A stretch of DNA of 64,000 bases from Plantago ovata (Eukaryota > Streptophyta > Magnoliopsida > Lamiales > Plantaginaceae): the NCBI GenBank assembly GCA_028274465.1, contig CM051456.1:86538753-86602752 (forward strand), given 5' to 3'. Made by a program: the position numbers and the translations under genes. Below are positions 33,937-44,303 of the stretch, one piece after another. Every line of letters starts with the position of its first letter. The stretch's first letter is position 1. Under the pieces are notes generated by a model. That model was not told the origin of the DNA. It saw only the letters and a program-made list of their open reading frames with translations, and made no database searches.

Positions 33937-36702
33937 TGTAATGCCCCGTATTTTATTTATTTATTTAATATTAAGTATTTAATTAACTAAGTAATTTATT
34001 TTATGTGGTAATTATTTAATTTCATTCCCGCGCATTCGAGTTCGTCATTAGAGAGTTCGCGTTGAATTAATTCTTTCGTTCCATTTTGGATCAGCTAGTA
34101 AGCTGATTAGAAAGGCCCAATTTCGTGGCCCAATCTGTGAGGCCCATCTGATGGTCCAAGTCTTCAAACCCTAACCCTAAACCTAGTATGTTTGCCTCCA
34201 TTTCATTTTCCTCCATTCTCCATTTTGCCTCCCCCTATTCTCTCTTTCGCTCTCTTCTCTTCTCTCCCTCCGCCGTGCACAACCACGGCACCACCTCCTC
34301 ACCACCACAGCACCACCCACGACCACCACCAAAATCACCATCACCACCTTGCATCTCTTCATCATCTCTCACCCGTATCCATCACCGATCCATCATCATC
34401 TTCATCAACCAATCTTCATCATCCCTCCGCCCCGACCCGCTCCAATCTGCTCCGATCCGTTCGCGCTTCGTCTCCGGTTCTGCTCGTTGCTCGCCCAATT
34501 CCGTTCGCGGTCCGTGTCTCGTCCGTGCCGACCGTTTCGCCGCCCCGTCCTGTCCCGAGCCGCGCTGCCTTCTGCTTCCTGTTCGCCGCCGTCGCGATTC
34601 CGTTCCGCCGCCGGTTCATCTCGATCCCGTTCTGTTCCGTTTCCGTTTCTCTCCGGACGTGCTTTGTTTCATTCGTTGTTTGGTAAGGCTTCGCTCCCGT
34701 TCAACTTTTTGTTCATTCGAATTCAATTGGAGATTGTAACCCTTACTGATTCGTGTTTTGGGATTAAATCCCGTGTTTCTTGTTTGTTGGTTGGTAACAG
34801 ATACGATCCCGTTTTCCCATTTTGGAAGGTAAATCTCGTTTCCTTTTTCTTCTTCTTCGTTTGCTTTTTGATTTCTGGACCATTCTGCCCCTACGAAATC
34901 TGGACTTGACCATTTTACCCCTGTCTTTTAATTGACTGTTATACCCTTGTGAGATTCAGGAATTGACTATTTTACCCCTGAAAGGATTGTTGACCGTTAT
35001 ACCCTTGCGGTTGGACTGAATTTTCGTTTGATAGTTGACTACATTTTCGAATCGACCGTTTTACCCTTTCGTATATTCTGGACAGTGTTGACCGCTTGAC
35101 TTTGTTTACTTGATTGACTGTTGACCGTGGACCTAAGTTTCTAAAATTACAGGATTGCCCCTGTTGAATGCGAATTGACGCTTTTGTCCTTGGACAAATT
35201 TTGGACTAGATAATTTGGTTTGATTGTTGATTGTTGACTTTTGCCCTACCCCTCTTGGATTGTGAAACTGCGTAGAGTACATCTACCAAATAGATTTTGC
35301 GAAAATGATTGAGCTTAACCTTTCTATTTAATTAACAACCGAACTGTTTTGAATATTTTAGACGAACCGTTTCAAGTTTGTTGTTTTCTAAAAGTGATCT
35401 TCAAGTCATTCTCCCCAAAGTTTTGCTACTAAGTGATTGACTGGCCTAGTTGGTTTAGTAAGGTTTAGTTTAACCTTAAGGTCTCGACTTGGAACCCCAC
35501 CTTCGCAACCTTTTCTTCGACGTTTTAACTTTTACAGTTTCGACTTGCCTTTCGAATCCTAGATAGTAACTAGTCGTTTTCTATATAGGTGATCAGTCCG
35601 TTATTCCGTAATTCGTTGTTCTCTCCGTGGTTCTTGCTCGCACTATTTAAGGTGAGTGTTTCTATCTGTTTTCAAAACTACAAGGAAGTTATGTGTTATC
35701 TGTTTACCGTATTATTATGCTTATTGTCTGTTCCTATTCCATATGTATACATGCCTGCATGTTACTTTCATAAGTATAATCGCTCGTTTAAAATACTATG
35801 CATGACACCTTAGCCACCGAACTGTGAGAATTGATTATTGTACTGTACTATTGCATGTTATTGTTTGCTTGTCTAACTACCTCTTCAACTGACTACCATT
35901 TTCTTAACTGCCAATTGTTTTCTAATAACTTTCTCGGTTTCCGAGCACTGTTTACTGTTAACTGTTGACCGGTCGATTAGGTTGACGAGTAGGTAGACTT
36001 GGGTAGTGTTGACTATCAGGTTTATTTATGAGTTGCCTAGTCTAATCCCTTAAGGCGCGAGGCAGAAGTCGCTGAGGTCTATTTGGGTCGTAGGACTTTC
36101 CTGAACGTACGCAGGACACTGTACTGGCTAGAATTGATCTTTCTAGACGGGGTGATAAGGGCTATTGGGAGTAGGAGCAACAAGGCGGGCTGCACCAACT
36201 GTTACTGTACTGTTTTCAACACCACTGACTTACTGTTTTCTGACTTCGGAACTGACTGATTTGCTGGTACTGAACTGAATGAGTATTGCCTATCTGTTAC
36301 TGTTGACTGAACTTACTGCTTGTAATTTGCCTTTATGTCTTTAAACGGAAACCTTTTCTATAAATTGCATGAAATCAACATTGCATGAACACCACTGAGA
36401 ACCTTTATCTCACCACTCTTTTCAAAATACTTCCTTGTAGGTTCGACATTCGATGAGCTTTAGTAGGCGTCTGGCGACTCGAGAGTGTGGGGGTTTTATT
36501 GCTTTGAGTTATCTAAATAAAGAGGAAATTTTGTCTTCATTTGTCTTTTCTATTGAACTTAATTAAGTTTTAGCTTCCGCATTTATTATCTGTTTGAATT
36601 GTAAGCTCGTTTGAGAGTCAAACCTTTACTTACCGTTATTTTTAAAAGACCGTTCGAATTTCCGATTAAAATATTATTTTAAAAATTACCGGTACCGTTA
36701 CA
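33937..36702 (+). repeat. 5' LTR of K
   Basis: Starts TGTAATGCCCCG, ends ACCGTTACA. It contains a telomere-like AAACCCTAACCCTAAACC (34167-34184), a pyrimidine-rich stretch (34190-34680) and a dense series of TTGAC words (34906-35240). The 3' LTR lacks about 1.06 kb of it. Confidence 0.9.
34906..35240 (+). promoter_or_regulatory. Cluster of W-box-like TTGAC motifs in the K 5' LTR
   Basis: Eleven TTGAC on the plus strand in about 335 bases, ten of them TTGAC[CT], the WRKY-binding core. Many are followed by a TTTACCCCT-like phrase, so they come from a degenerate tandem repeat. Regulatory function is inference. Confidence 0.55.
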
Positions 36703-36704
36703 GT

Positions 36705-36716
36705 TGGTATCAGAGC
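36705..36716 (+). other. Primer-binding site of K (tRNA-iMet)
   Basis: TGGTATCAGAGC 2 bases after the 5' LTR. The 600 bases to gag are an untranslated leader without notable features. Confidence 0.9.
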
Positions 36717-37332
36717 TTGAGTGCAAACTCAAGCTTGCCAGGATAGGATCTTCTGGCCTTTGGGGTGTGTGTGTGAGGGTCCGAGTCGCTACTTAGGTTG
36801 AGTGATCATTGTTCTGTCTCTTTTACCGTCTGGTTTTCTGTGCTAACACTGAACCGTTCTACTGTTGAGCTTTCTGAGACTGCCCTACTGTTGTTATCGT
36901 TTGACCATTGACTAAGTTATTTACTGCCTTACTCTGTACTTGCCTTAAAGTGTTGAATGACTTATCTGCCTGTTTAGTTGGAATTGTCGTACTTTCTTTC
37001 TACAGGATACTATTGTTGACTCTGTTTGCTTTTATTGAAACTATTTGATTGATTATGTTGGCTTATGTTAAATGCATGTTGAATAGTTGTTTTATTTAAA
37101 AGTATGTCACTTTTTGCGTTATCGAATGCATGCTCTAAACTTTCATTTATGCAATAGTTGACCCTAAGTTTTTGGCCTTAATTCACGTTACGCCTTAGGT
37201 AGTCACGCTAGAGAGCTAAGATTTTGCTTTAGTCCCTTTTACTAGGTTTTTGCCTTAGTTCTTTTTAATATCTAAGATAGTCACATTCGAGGATGTTAAT
37301 TACGTTATTGACCTTAGACTAATTGCGATAGG

Positions 37333-38499
37333 ATGCCTCCAAGAAGGATGAACACTCGCAGCGACAACAGCAACGGCAACAATGGCGACAACAACACCAA
37401 CAACAGCAGCCCCAGCAGTGACAACAACGACAGTGCTGGCACTTCAGACCAAGTTGAGCGGATCATTGCTGCTTTGGGAAACTTCAGTGAGACCATGCGC
37501 CGCGTTAGGCCACCACCTACTCAACCGGTTACACCGCCACCGCCACCACCACTATTGATCGACCAAGCAGCCGAACGATTTGCTCGTTTTCATCCTGAGA
37601 GGTTTGATGGAGCACCGAATGCTCGTAAGGCTGAGCTTTGGCTGGAAAGCATGGAGAATCTGTTCTCGATTTTGCATTATCCTGATGAACGGAAGATCGA
37701 GTTAGCAGCTTTCCAATTCGAGGGTGCAGCACGAAATTGGTGGAGAACAGTGGAAGCGAAGTGGAGACAAGGACACGTTGCCCGCACTTGGGCGAATTTC
37801 GAAAGAGAGTTCACCGACAAGTTCGTGCCGCGTTTGGTTCGTGAGAACAGGAGGGACGAATTTCACAATTTGGTGCAAGGCGAGATGAATGTCGCTGACT
37901 ACGACGCCGAGTTCACACGATTATTGAAGTACGTCCCACACTTTGAAAATGACGAGAGGGAGAAGGTACGTCTCTTTGTGAAGGGTTTGAAGTCGGAAAT
38001 CCGATACAGCCTGTTTGGGATCGAGTTGTCAACCTACGCGAAAGCCGTGGAAATAGCTGGTGAAGTGGAGAGTGGTTTGGGAGAACTCGATAGCTTTGAA
38101 CCCCAACGATCTCGAAAAAGAAGTTCTGATCATAGAAGTAGAAAAGATAACAAGGATCGTCGGTCTCCATCCAAGTATCCTCGCAATCATCGAGAAAGTC
38201 GACCTCGTCAACTTGCTGTTAACACTGGAGAGTCACCTAGGAGAAATTGTAATTTCTGTGGAGGAACTACTCACGAGGAAAGAAACTGCTGGAAGAAGAA
38301 GGGTTGGTGTTTGGCTTGTGGCAGCAGAGATCATAAGGTGAACGATTGTCCGAGACGTCACTCTCTGGCTGAAGAAGGAAGATCTAGAGCCACGACTTCT
38401 AAGGGCCAAGGAAGTGGTACCAAAGCCAAGGCGAGAGTTTACAACATGTTTGCACGTGAGCCTTCCTCGGCAGATGTAGCAAAAGGTACGCTTCATTAA
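37333..38499 (+). CDS. Gag protein of K (388 aa, intact)
   Basis: Capsid-nucleocapsid protein of a Gypsy element. It opens with MPPRRMNTRSDN and an Asn/Ser-rich low-complexity tail, then a Pro run (about residues 58-74), the retrotransposon gag domain (about 80-250; FHPERFDGAP, ARNWWRTVEAKW, FVPRLVRENRRDEF) and two CCHC knuckles, CNFCGGTTHEERNC and CLACGSRDHKVNDC (about 310-342). The start is the first ATG after the leader and agrees with chromovirus gags. It ends shortly after the knuckles, near the point where the protease would begin in Tekay elements, so the pol deletion removed everything after it. Intactness in a young element suggests that gag is useful to it. The lineage call rests on the LTR start and the GGGGACGAAA plus G-run before the 3' LTR. 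Confidence 0.88.
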   Translation: MPPRRMNTRSDNSNGNNGDNNTNNSSPSSDNNDSAGTSDQVERIIAALGNFSETMRRVRPPPTQPVTPPPPPPLLIDQAAERFARFHPERFDGAPNARKAELWLESMENLFSILHYPDERKIELAAFQFEGAARNWWRTVEAKWRQGHVARTWANFEREFTDKFVPRLVRENRRDEFHNLVQGEMNVADYDAEFTRLLKYVPHFENDEREKVRLFVKGLKSEIRYSLFGIELSTYAKAVEIAGEVESGLGELDSFEPQRSRKRSSDHRSRKDNKDRRSPSKYPRNHRESRPRQLAVNTGESPRRNCNFCGGTTHEERNCWKKKGWCLACGSRDHKVNDCPRRHSLAEEGRSRATTSKGQGSGTKAKARVYNMFAREPSSADVAKGTLH

Positions 38500-38798
38500 G
38501 AGAAATTTCTTTTGAAGTTTTGGTATGGCTATCGATCTGCATTTTTATCCTTAGGCTAGATTCACTGGAAGTTGTTTTTCGACGGCCTAGTGAGGACTGG
38601 TTACCTTGAATCATTCGGTTGAAGAAGTAAGCTCCGTTTCCTTTAGGCTAGTTACGGATTCCGTTAACTTTTGAATTGCGAGTATGATCGTCTATTCCGA
38701 TGCTTGAAGCTTGAAGACTTTCGATTTCCTTTCTTTCGTTCTCCGTTCCCTGTTCTCTGAATTTACGCTAGATAAGTTTCGGGGACGAAACTTCTTTT

Positions 38799-38811
38799 AA
38801 GGGGGGTGGAG
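38799..38811 (+). other. Polypurine tract of K
   Basis: AAGGGGGGTGGAG directly before the 3' LTR; the preceding TTTCGGGGACGAAAC is a hairpin-like phrase common upstream of Tekay-type 3' LTRs. Confidence 0.85.
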
Positions 38812-40527
38812 TGTAATGCCCCGTATTTTATTTATTTATTTAATATTAAGTATTTAATTAACTAAGTAATTTATTTTATGTGGTAATTATTTAATTTCAT
38901 TCCCGCGCATTCGAGTTCGTCATTAGAGAGTTCGCGTTGAATTAATTCTTTTCATTCCATTTTGGATCAGCTAGTAAGCTGATTAGAAAGGCCCAATTTC
39001 GTGGCCCAATCTGTGAGGCCCATCTGATGGCCCAAGTCTTCAAACCCTAACCCTAAACCTAGTATGTTTGCCTCCATTTCATTTTCCTCCATTCTTCATT
39101 TTGCCTCCCCCTATTCTCTCTTTCGCTCTCTTCACTTCTCTCCCTCCGCCGTGCACAACCACGGCACCACCTCCTCACCACCACAGCACCACCCACGGTC
39201 ACCACCAAAATCACCATCACCACCTTGCATCTCTTCATCATCTCTCACCCGTATCCATCACCGATCCATCATCATCTTCATCAACCAATCTTCATCTCAT
39301 CTTCATCATCCCTCCGCCCCGACCCGCTCCAATCTGCTCCGATCCGTTCGCGCTTCGTCTCCGGTTCTGCTCGTTGCTCGCCCAATTCCATTCGCGGTCC
39401 GTGTCTCGTCCGTGCCGACCGTTTCGCCGCCCCGTCCTGTCCCGAGCCGCGTCGCCTTCTGCTTCCTGTTCGCCGCCGTCGCGATTCCGTTCCGCCGCCG
39501 ATTCATCTCGATCCCGTTCTGTTCCGTTTCCGTTTCGCTCCGGACGTGCTTTGTTTCATTCGTTGTTTGGTAAGGCTTCGCTCCCGTTCAGCTTTTTGTT
39601 CATTCGAATTCAATTGGAGATTGTAACCCTTACTGATTCGTGTTTTGGGATTAAATCCCGTGTTTCTTGTTTGTTGGTTGGTAACAGATACGATCCCGTT
39701 TTCCAATTTTGGAGGGTAAATCTCGTTTCCTTTTTCTTCTTCTTCGTTTGCTTTTTGATTTCTGGACCATTCTGCCCCTACGAAATCTGTTGACCGGTCG
39801 ATTAGGTTGACGAGTAGGTAGACTTGGGTAGTGTTGACTATCAGGTTTATTTATGAGTTGCCTAGTCTAATCCCTTAAGGCGCGAGGCAGAAGTCGCTGA
39901 GGTCTATTTGGGTCGTAGGACTTTCCTGAACGTACGCAGGACACTGTACTGGCTAGAATTGATCTTTCTAGACGGGGTGATAAGGGCTATTGGGAGTAGG
40001 AGCAACAAGGCGGGCTGCACCAACTGTTACTGTACTGTTTTCAACACCACTGACTTACTGTTTTCTGACTTCGGAACTGACTGATTTGCTGGTACTGAAC
40101 TGAATGAGTATTGCCTATCTGTTACTGTTGACTGAACTTACTGCTTGTAATTTGCCTTTATGTCTTTAAACGGAAACCTTTTCTATAAATTGCATGAAAT
40201 CAACATTGCATGAACACCACTGAGAACCTTTATCTCACCACTCTTTTCAAAATACTTCCTTGTAGGTTCGACATCCGATGAGCTTTAGTAGGCCTCTGGC
40301 GACTCGAGAGTGTGGGGGTTTTATTGCTTTGGGTTATCTAAATAAAGAGGAAATTTTGTCTTCATTTGTCTTTTCTATTGAACTTAATTAAGTTTTAGCT
40401 TCCGCATTTATTATCTGTTTGAATTGTAAGCTCGTTTGAGAGTCAAACCTTTACTTACCGTTATTTTTAAAAGACCGTTCGAATTTCCGATTAAAATATT
40501 ATTTTAAAAATTACCGGTACCGTTACA
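38812..40527 (+). repeat. 3' LTR of K, with an internal 1.06-kb deletion
   Basis: Collinear with the 5' LTR up to about 39789, then jumps to the equivalent of 35962 onward. Both sides of the missing stretch share CTG. A short repeat of TCATCTTCA is added near 39296. Confidence 0.9.
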
Positions 40528-42030
40528 AGTAATCTAAGAAACAAAACTTTGAATACTTTGCAGTAAACAAGTTTGATTGTTTCTGGTGTCAAGACTTGTT
40601 CTTGTTCGAAAGAAAGAAAGAACACTTAACTAATTTCTTAGTCGTGTAAATTCTACTTCTTCACAAGTAGCTTTTTCAAGCTTTAAGTCTTGGAACGGAT
40701 CAATAGCAGTAAGAGTATTGAAGGGTATGTGAGTTTAAGCACAAGTGAGAGTATGATCACGTTGTTGATACACTTCAACTCTTTGCCGGATGACCTCTAT
40801 TTATAGTGAAATAAGGAGCCGTTTGAATTTCAAATTCTAAGGCTTTTGATCCTTAAAATGTCATTATCTTGCTTTTGTACTTTCAGCAGCGTCCTTGTTT
40901 GTCTTCTAGTCTTCATGTCCTTCGCGTGCATGCTTTGCATTTAATGCTCTTTTGAATGAAATTCAAACAGTAACATTAGCGCGCAAATACAAGTACTTTC
41001 AGCAAGAGGTCACAAATGTTCATCAACAAGTAGTCAGTCTCAGTTTCAGCAAGCACAACCTACTCAGTCGTATAGATTTTCACTTATGCAATGTTGTTGC
41101 TGAAGTTTCCACTTTCTGAGCAACATGTGCCTTTGTAGATACCAGTTTTCAGAAATCTTCTAGTCTTCAGTCTTCGAAATCTTCAAGATTCTGAGCGGTT
41201 CTAAATGCTTCAATAGTTTGTTTGTAAAAACAAAGTACATCATCAGCAAATGCTTCAATAGGTTGTATTTCTTTTCAGAAAACAAGATACATCATAAGCG
41301 GTAAAACCAACCTATCTAGCACCTAATTTAAGTCTTCAGCAAACGTTCCTCTTTTACAATGTCCTTAAAATTCTAAATTCCTATGGACCTTAAGAGTACT
41401 AGTTACTGGACTTTCCTTAATTTAGCATGGTTAATTGCTCATCAAAATTACAAGTTTCCTAAGAATTTAGAATTTTGGACATTGTAAAAGAGGAACGTTT
41501 GCTGAAGACTTAGAGTAGGTGCTAGATAGGTTGGTTTTACCGCTTATGATGTATCTTATTTTCTGAAAAGAAATACAACCTATTGAAGCATTTGCTGATG
41601 ATGTACTTTGTTTATACAAACAAATTATTGAAGCATTTAGAATCGTTCAGAAACTTGAAGAATTCGAAGAACTGAAGACTAGAAGATTTCTGAAGACCGG
41701 TATCTACAAAGGCACATGTTGTCAGAAAGTGGAAACTTCAGCAACAGCATTGCATAAGTGAAAATCTAAACGACAGAGTAGGTTGTGCTTGCTGAAACTG
41801 AGACTGACCACTTGCTGATGAACATTTGTGACCTCTTGATGAAAGTACTTGTGCTCGAACGTTATTGTTTGAATTTCATTCAAATGAACATTAAATGCAA
41901 AGCATGCACGCGAAGGACATGAAGACTAGAAGACAAACAAAGGACGCTGCTGAAAGTACAAAAGCAAGATAGTGACATCTTAAGGAACAAAAGCCTTAGA
42001 ATTTGAAATTCAAACGGCTCCTTGATTCAC

Positions 42031-42037
42031 TATAAAT
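42031..42037 (+). promoter_or_regulatory. TATA box of the SIRE-like LTR (copy B)
   Basis: TATAAAT in the context TTCACTATAAATAGAGG, conserved in C (40799-40805) and deleted in A. It probably drives genomic RNA. Confidence 0.65.
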
Positions 42038-42939
42038 AGAGGTCATCCGACAAAGAGTTGAAGTGTGTCAACAACGTGATCAAACTCTCACTTGTGCTTA
42101 AACTCACATACCCTTCAAACACTCTATACTGCCATTGATCCGTTCCAAGACTTAAAGCTTGAAAAAGCTACTTGTGAAGAAGTAGAACATACTAGGCTAA
42201 GAAATTAGTTAAGTGTTCTTTCTTTCGAACAAGAACAAGTCTTGACACCAGAAACAATCAAACTTGTCTACTGCAAACTATTCAAAGTTTTGTTTCTTAG
42301 ATTACTTATTGTAACTGAATAAGTTATAATTAAGTTATCTCATCCCAAAGCTCTCTAACTGAAAATACACCCTTTCAGGCGTGATATTCAGGGGGAACTT
42401 AATCGAGCATAGTGTTGCTGAAAGTCCCAAGTTTGGTGGAGAACAAGGTTTCGTTCTCTAGTTAGGTTGGAAACGAAGCAAGTGTGCTTTGGTTTCTGTT
42501 TGAATCGCTCTAGATAGGTGTTGTAAGGAACCTCAAACTTGTCTTAGTGGATTCAGTCCTAGAAAGGACAAAGTAGATTAGTTGAGAGATTACGCCACTC
42601 TCAGATACCACAGTAAAAGTGTTTGTGTGATTTACTTACTGTATTTAGTTTTCAGCAAAGCATATCTATCTGTACACAGTCACTCACTTCACTTGCTGAA
42701 ACTATCACATACTGACAAAGAACTTATTGTATCAAAGACTTCCGCTCTCTGATTTTAAGTATCAGCAAAACTCGTTACTGAGAAGTAACTTGCGCTTGCT
42801 GAGAAAGTTAAGTATCAGAAAACTCATTACTGAAAAGTAATAAGTCCTTGTTGAGAAAGTTTTTAAACGACGAAAGTTTGAAAAGACTATTCACCCCCCC
42901 CCCCCTAGTCTTTTCTTGTTGTTTAAAGGGACCAACAAG

Positions 42940-42951
42940 TGGTATCAGAGC
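42940..42951 (+). other. Primer-binding site of B (tRNA-iMet)
   Basis: TGGTATCAGAGC 2 bases after the LTR end at 42937. Confidence 0.92.
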
Positions 42952-43049
42952 TGGAGGTTCTTTAACCTTCAACACTGAACCTAGATCCCCTTAGGTGCTT
43001 TCCGTAAATCACTCTCACTTGATCAGTTTGGTAGTCTTTTACTGACAGG

Positions 43050-43687
43050 ATGTCTTTAGGAGATGCTCCCTTGCTGAAGCTGGAAAACTACGAAAAATGG
43101 CGAAACAACATGATGCTACATCTTGAGGACATTAGTGATGAGATGGTTACTGTCATTAATGATGGACCTATCAAAATCACTAAGGTTGAAAGAAGTTTTC
43201 CTCACAAAACCACAGAAGCTGGAAAGGAAACTATCTTAGGCGAACCAGTTGATACTGTTGTTCCAAAACCAAGAGAGGAATAGACTTCCGACGAAGCCAA
43301 GAGATTCCGTCTTGATGGCCAAGCAAGAAACATCATCATTCGATCAACTCCGGATACTATACAGTGCAAACTGTGGGGTGCTAAAACTTCTAAGGAAGCT
43401 TGGAAAATGGTTCAAGATATTTGTGTTGGATCTGACAAAACCAAGGCAAACAAACTCGAAGTGCTGAAGTTAAAGTTCCAAAACTTTAAACAAGGTACAA
43501 ATGAGTCACTGGGAGACTTGGACTTCAGATTCACAACTCCAGTTAGTGAAATGGCAGCCTTGGGTGTTGGAAAACTTTACTCAGATTCTGAGAAGGTGAA
43601 AACCATCATCAGAAGTCTGAACCAAGAATGGATCCACACTCAGAACTTCTACTACAATCAAGGAATGCCAGACATTTACACAAAACC
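43050..43687 (+). pseudogene. SIRE-like gag of B, N-terminal part
   Basis: Starts MSLGDAPLLKLENYEKWRNN, the typical opening of Copia gag, and continues through KLWGAKTSKEAWKMVQ and LKLKFQNFKQGTNESLGD in one frame. A TAG at 43281 is the only stop; the codon was probably Trp. The frame is cut by element G at about 43688. The gag portion between this point and the zinc knuckle at 52724 is missing on both sides of G. Confidence 0.85.
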
Positions 43688-44303
43688 TTGAATCCCAAGC
43701 TAAAATACAAAGTAATCTGAATATTCTCTGAGTTTTGGGGCTTAGGAGCTCTCCAAAACTAAGTTACAGTTCAAAAAATCTTCCAAAAAATGATCAAAGA
43801 TCAGATCTAAGAAGGAAAATCCGAAAACGTAACCGCTGCCAAGCGGACCGCTTGGAGAAGCCAAGCGGAGCGCTTGGCAAGCGAAGCGCTTCAGGCACTC
43901 CAAGCGCTTCGCTTGGCTTCTGTGCCAAAGCTCCTGGAAATTGAAGCGGAGCGCTTCACTAATCCAGGCGCTTAGCTTGGCTCCTGGGCAGATTTTTGTC
44001 TTCAAACTCAATCTTTTTGCCCTCGCATGGCCCTCGGGTGCCTTGGACTCATCCTTCTTGATGCTTATTGAAACTCAAACACTTACGAACAAGCCACGGA
44101 GATTGGGGAACTTCAACGGGGCCATCTTTCCATCAAAAAGGCTCGTTTTTAGCTCCAAAAACGCCGTTTCGTACCTAAGTGCCTGAAAATGCAGAACACA
44201 CAAAACGTGACACTATTCTACAAAACTAACCAAAAAACAAGGCTAGAAGATAGCAAAAGAAGGTAAAAAAGACAAGATGAACGCGTCAAAAATACGTTCA
44301 TCA
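43688..44303 (-). repeat. 3' LTR of G, truncated
   Basis: Corresponds to 52105-52721 of the intact LTR; about 790 bases of its 3' end are missing together with part of B gag. Both flanks share CAAAACC, so the deletion may have used short homology. Dyads at about 43841-43990 are kept. Confidence 0.85.

Larger units (their letters stand above)
33937..40527 (+). mobile_element. Gag-only Tekay-like Gypsy element K (non-autonomous)
   Basis: Flanked by AGTAA (33932-33936 and 40528-40532). LTRs of 2766 and 1716 bp, tRNA-iMet primer site, one intact gag ORF and a polypurine tract. The bases 38500-38798 hold the short 3' untranslated part. The layout matches terminal-repeat retrotransposons with only a GAG domain. 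LTRs look very similar in their shared part, suggesting a young insertion that depends on another element's enzymes. Confidence 0.9.
32407..41464 (-). mobile_element. SIRE-like Copia element C, inverted, inside the B LTR; mostly lost in an assembly gap
   Basis: Flanked by ATTTA (32402-32406 and 41465-41469). Reading on the minus strand: 5' LTR (41464 down to 33297, holding K), primer site, start of gag, a 100-N gap, then the end of the 3' LTR (32693 down to 32407). The outermost base pair at 41463-41464 is GA instead of CA, one substitution from the canonical end. Most of its internal region and 3' LTR must lie in the gap. Confidence 0.82.
33297..41464 (-). repeat. 5' LTR of C, interrupted by K
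   Basis: Pieces 33297-33936 and 40533-41464 (1572 bp together). A TATA box (TATAAAT on the minus strand, 40805-40799) is present, unlike in copy A. Confidence 0.85.
32316..42937 (+). repeat. 5' LTR of B, split by inverted element C
   Basis: Pieces 32316-32406 and 41470-42937 join to a full LTR starting TGTTAGG and ending GACCAACA. The junction sequence (CATAGGA, ATTTA, GAATTTT) matches the uninterrupted LTR of copy A at about 4302-4319. Confidence 0.88.

Noticed and set aside
34188-34909. Overlapping ORFs of 160-240 codons in the K LTRs (also 39064-39793)
   Set aside because: They lie in pyrimidine-rich LTR sequence, are open in several frames and on both strands, and change frame between the two LTRs by small indels, so coding is not supported.
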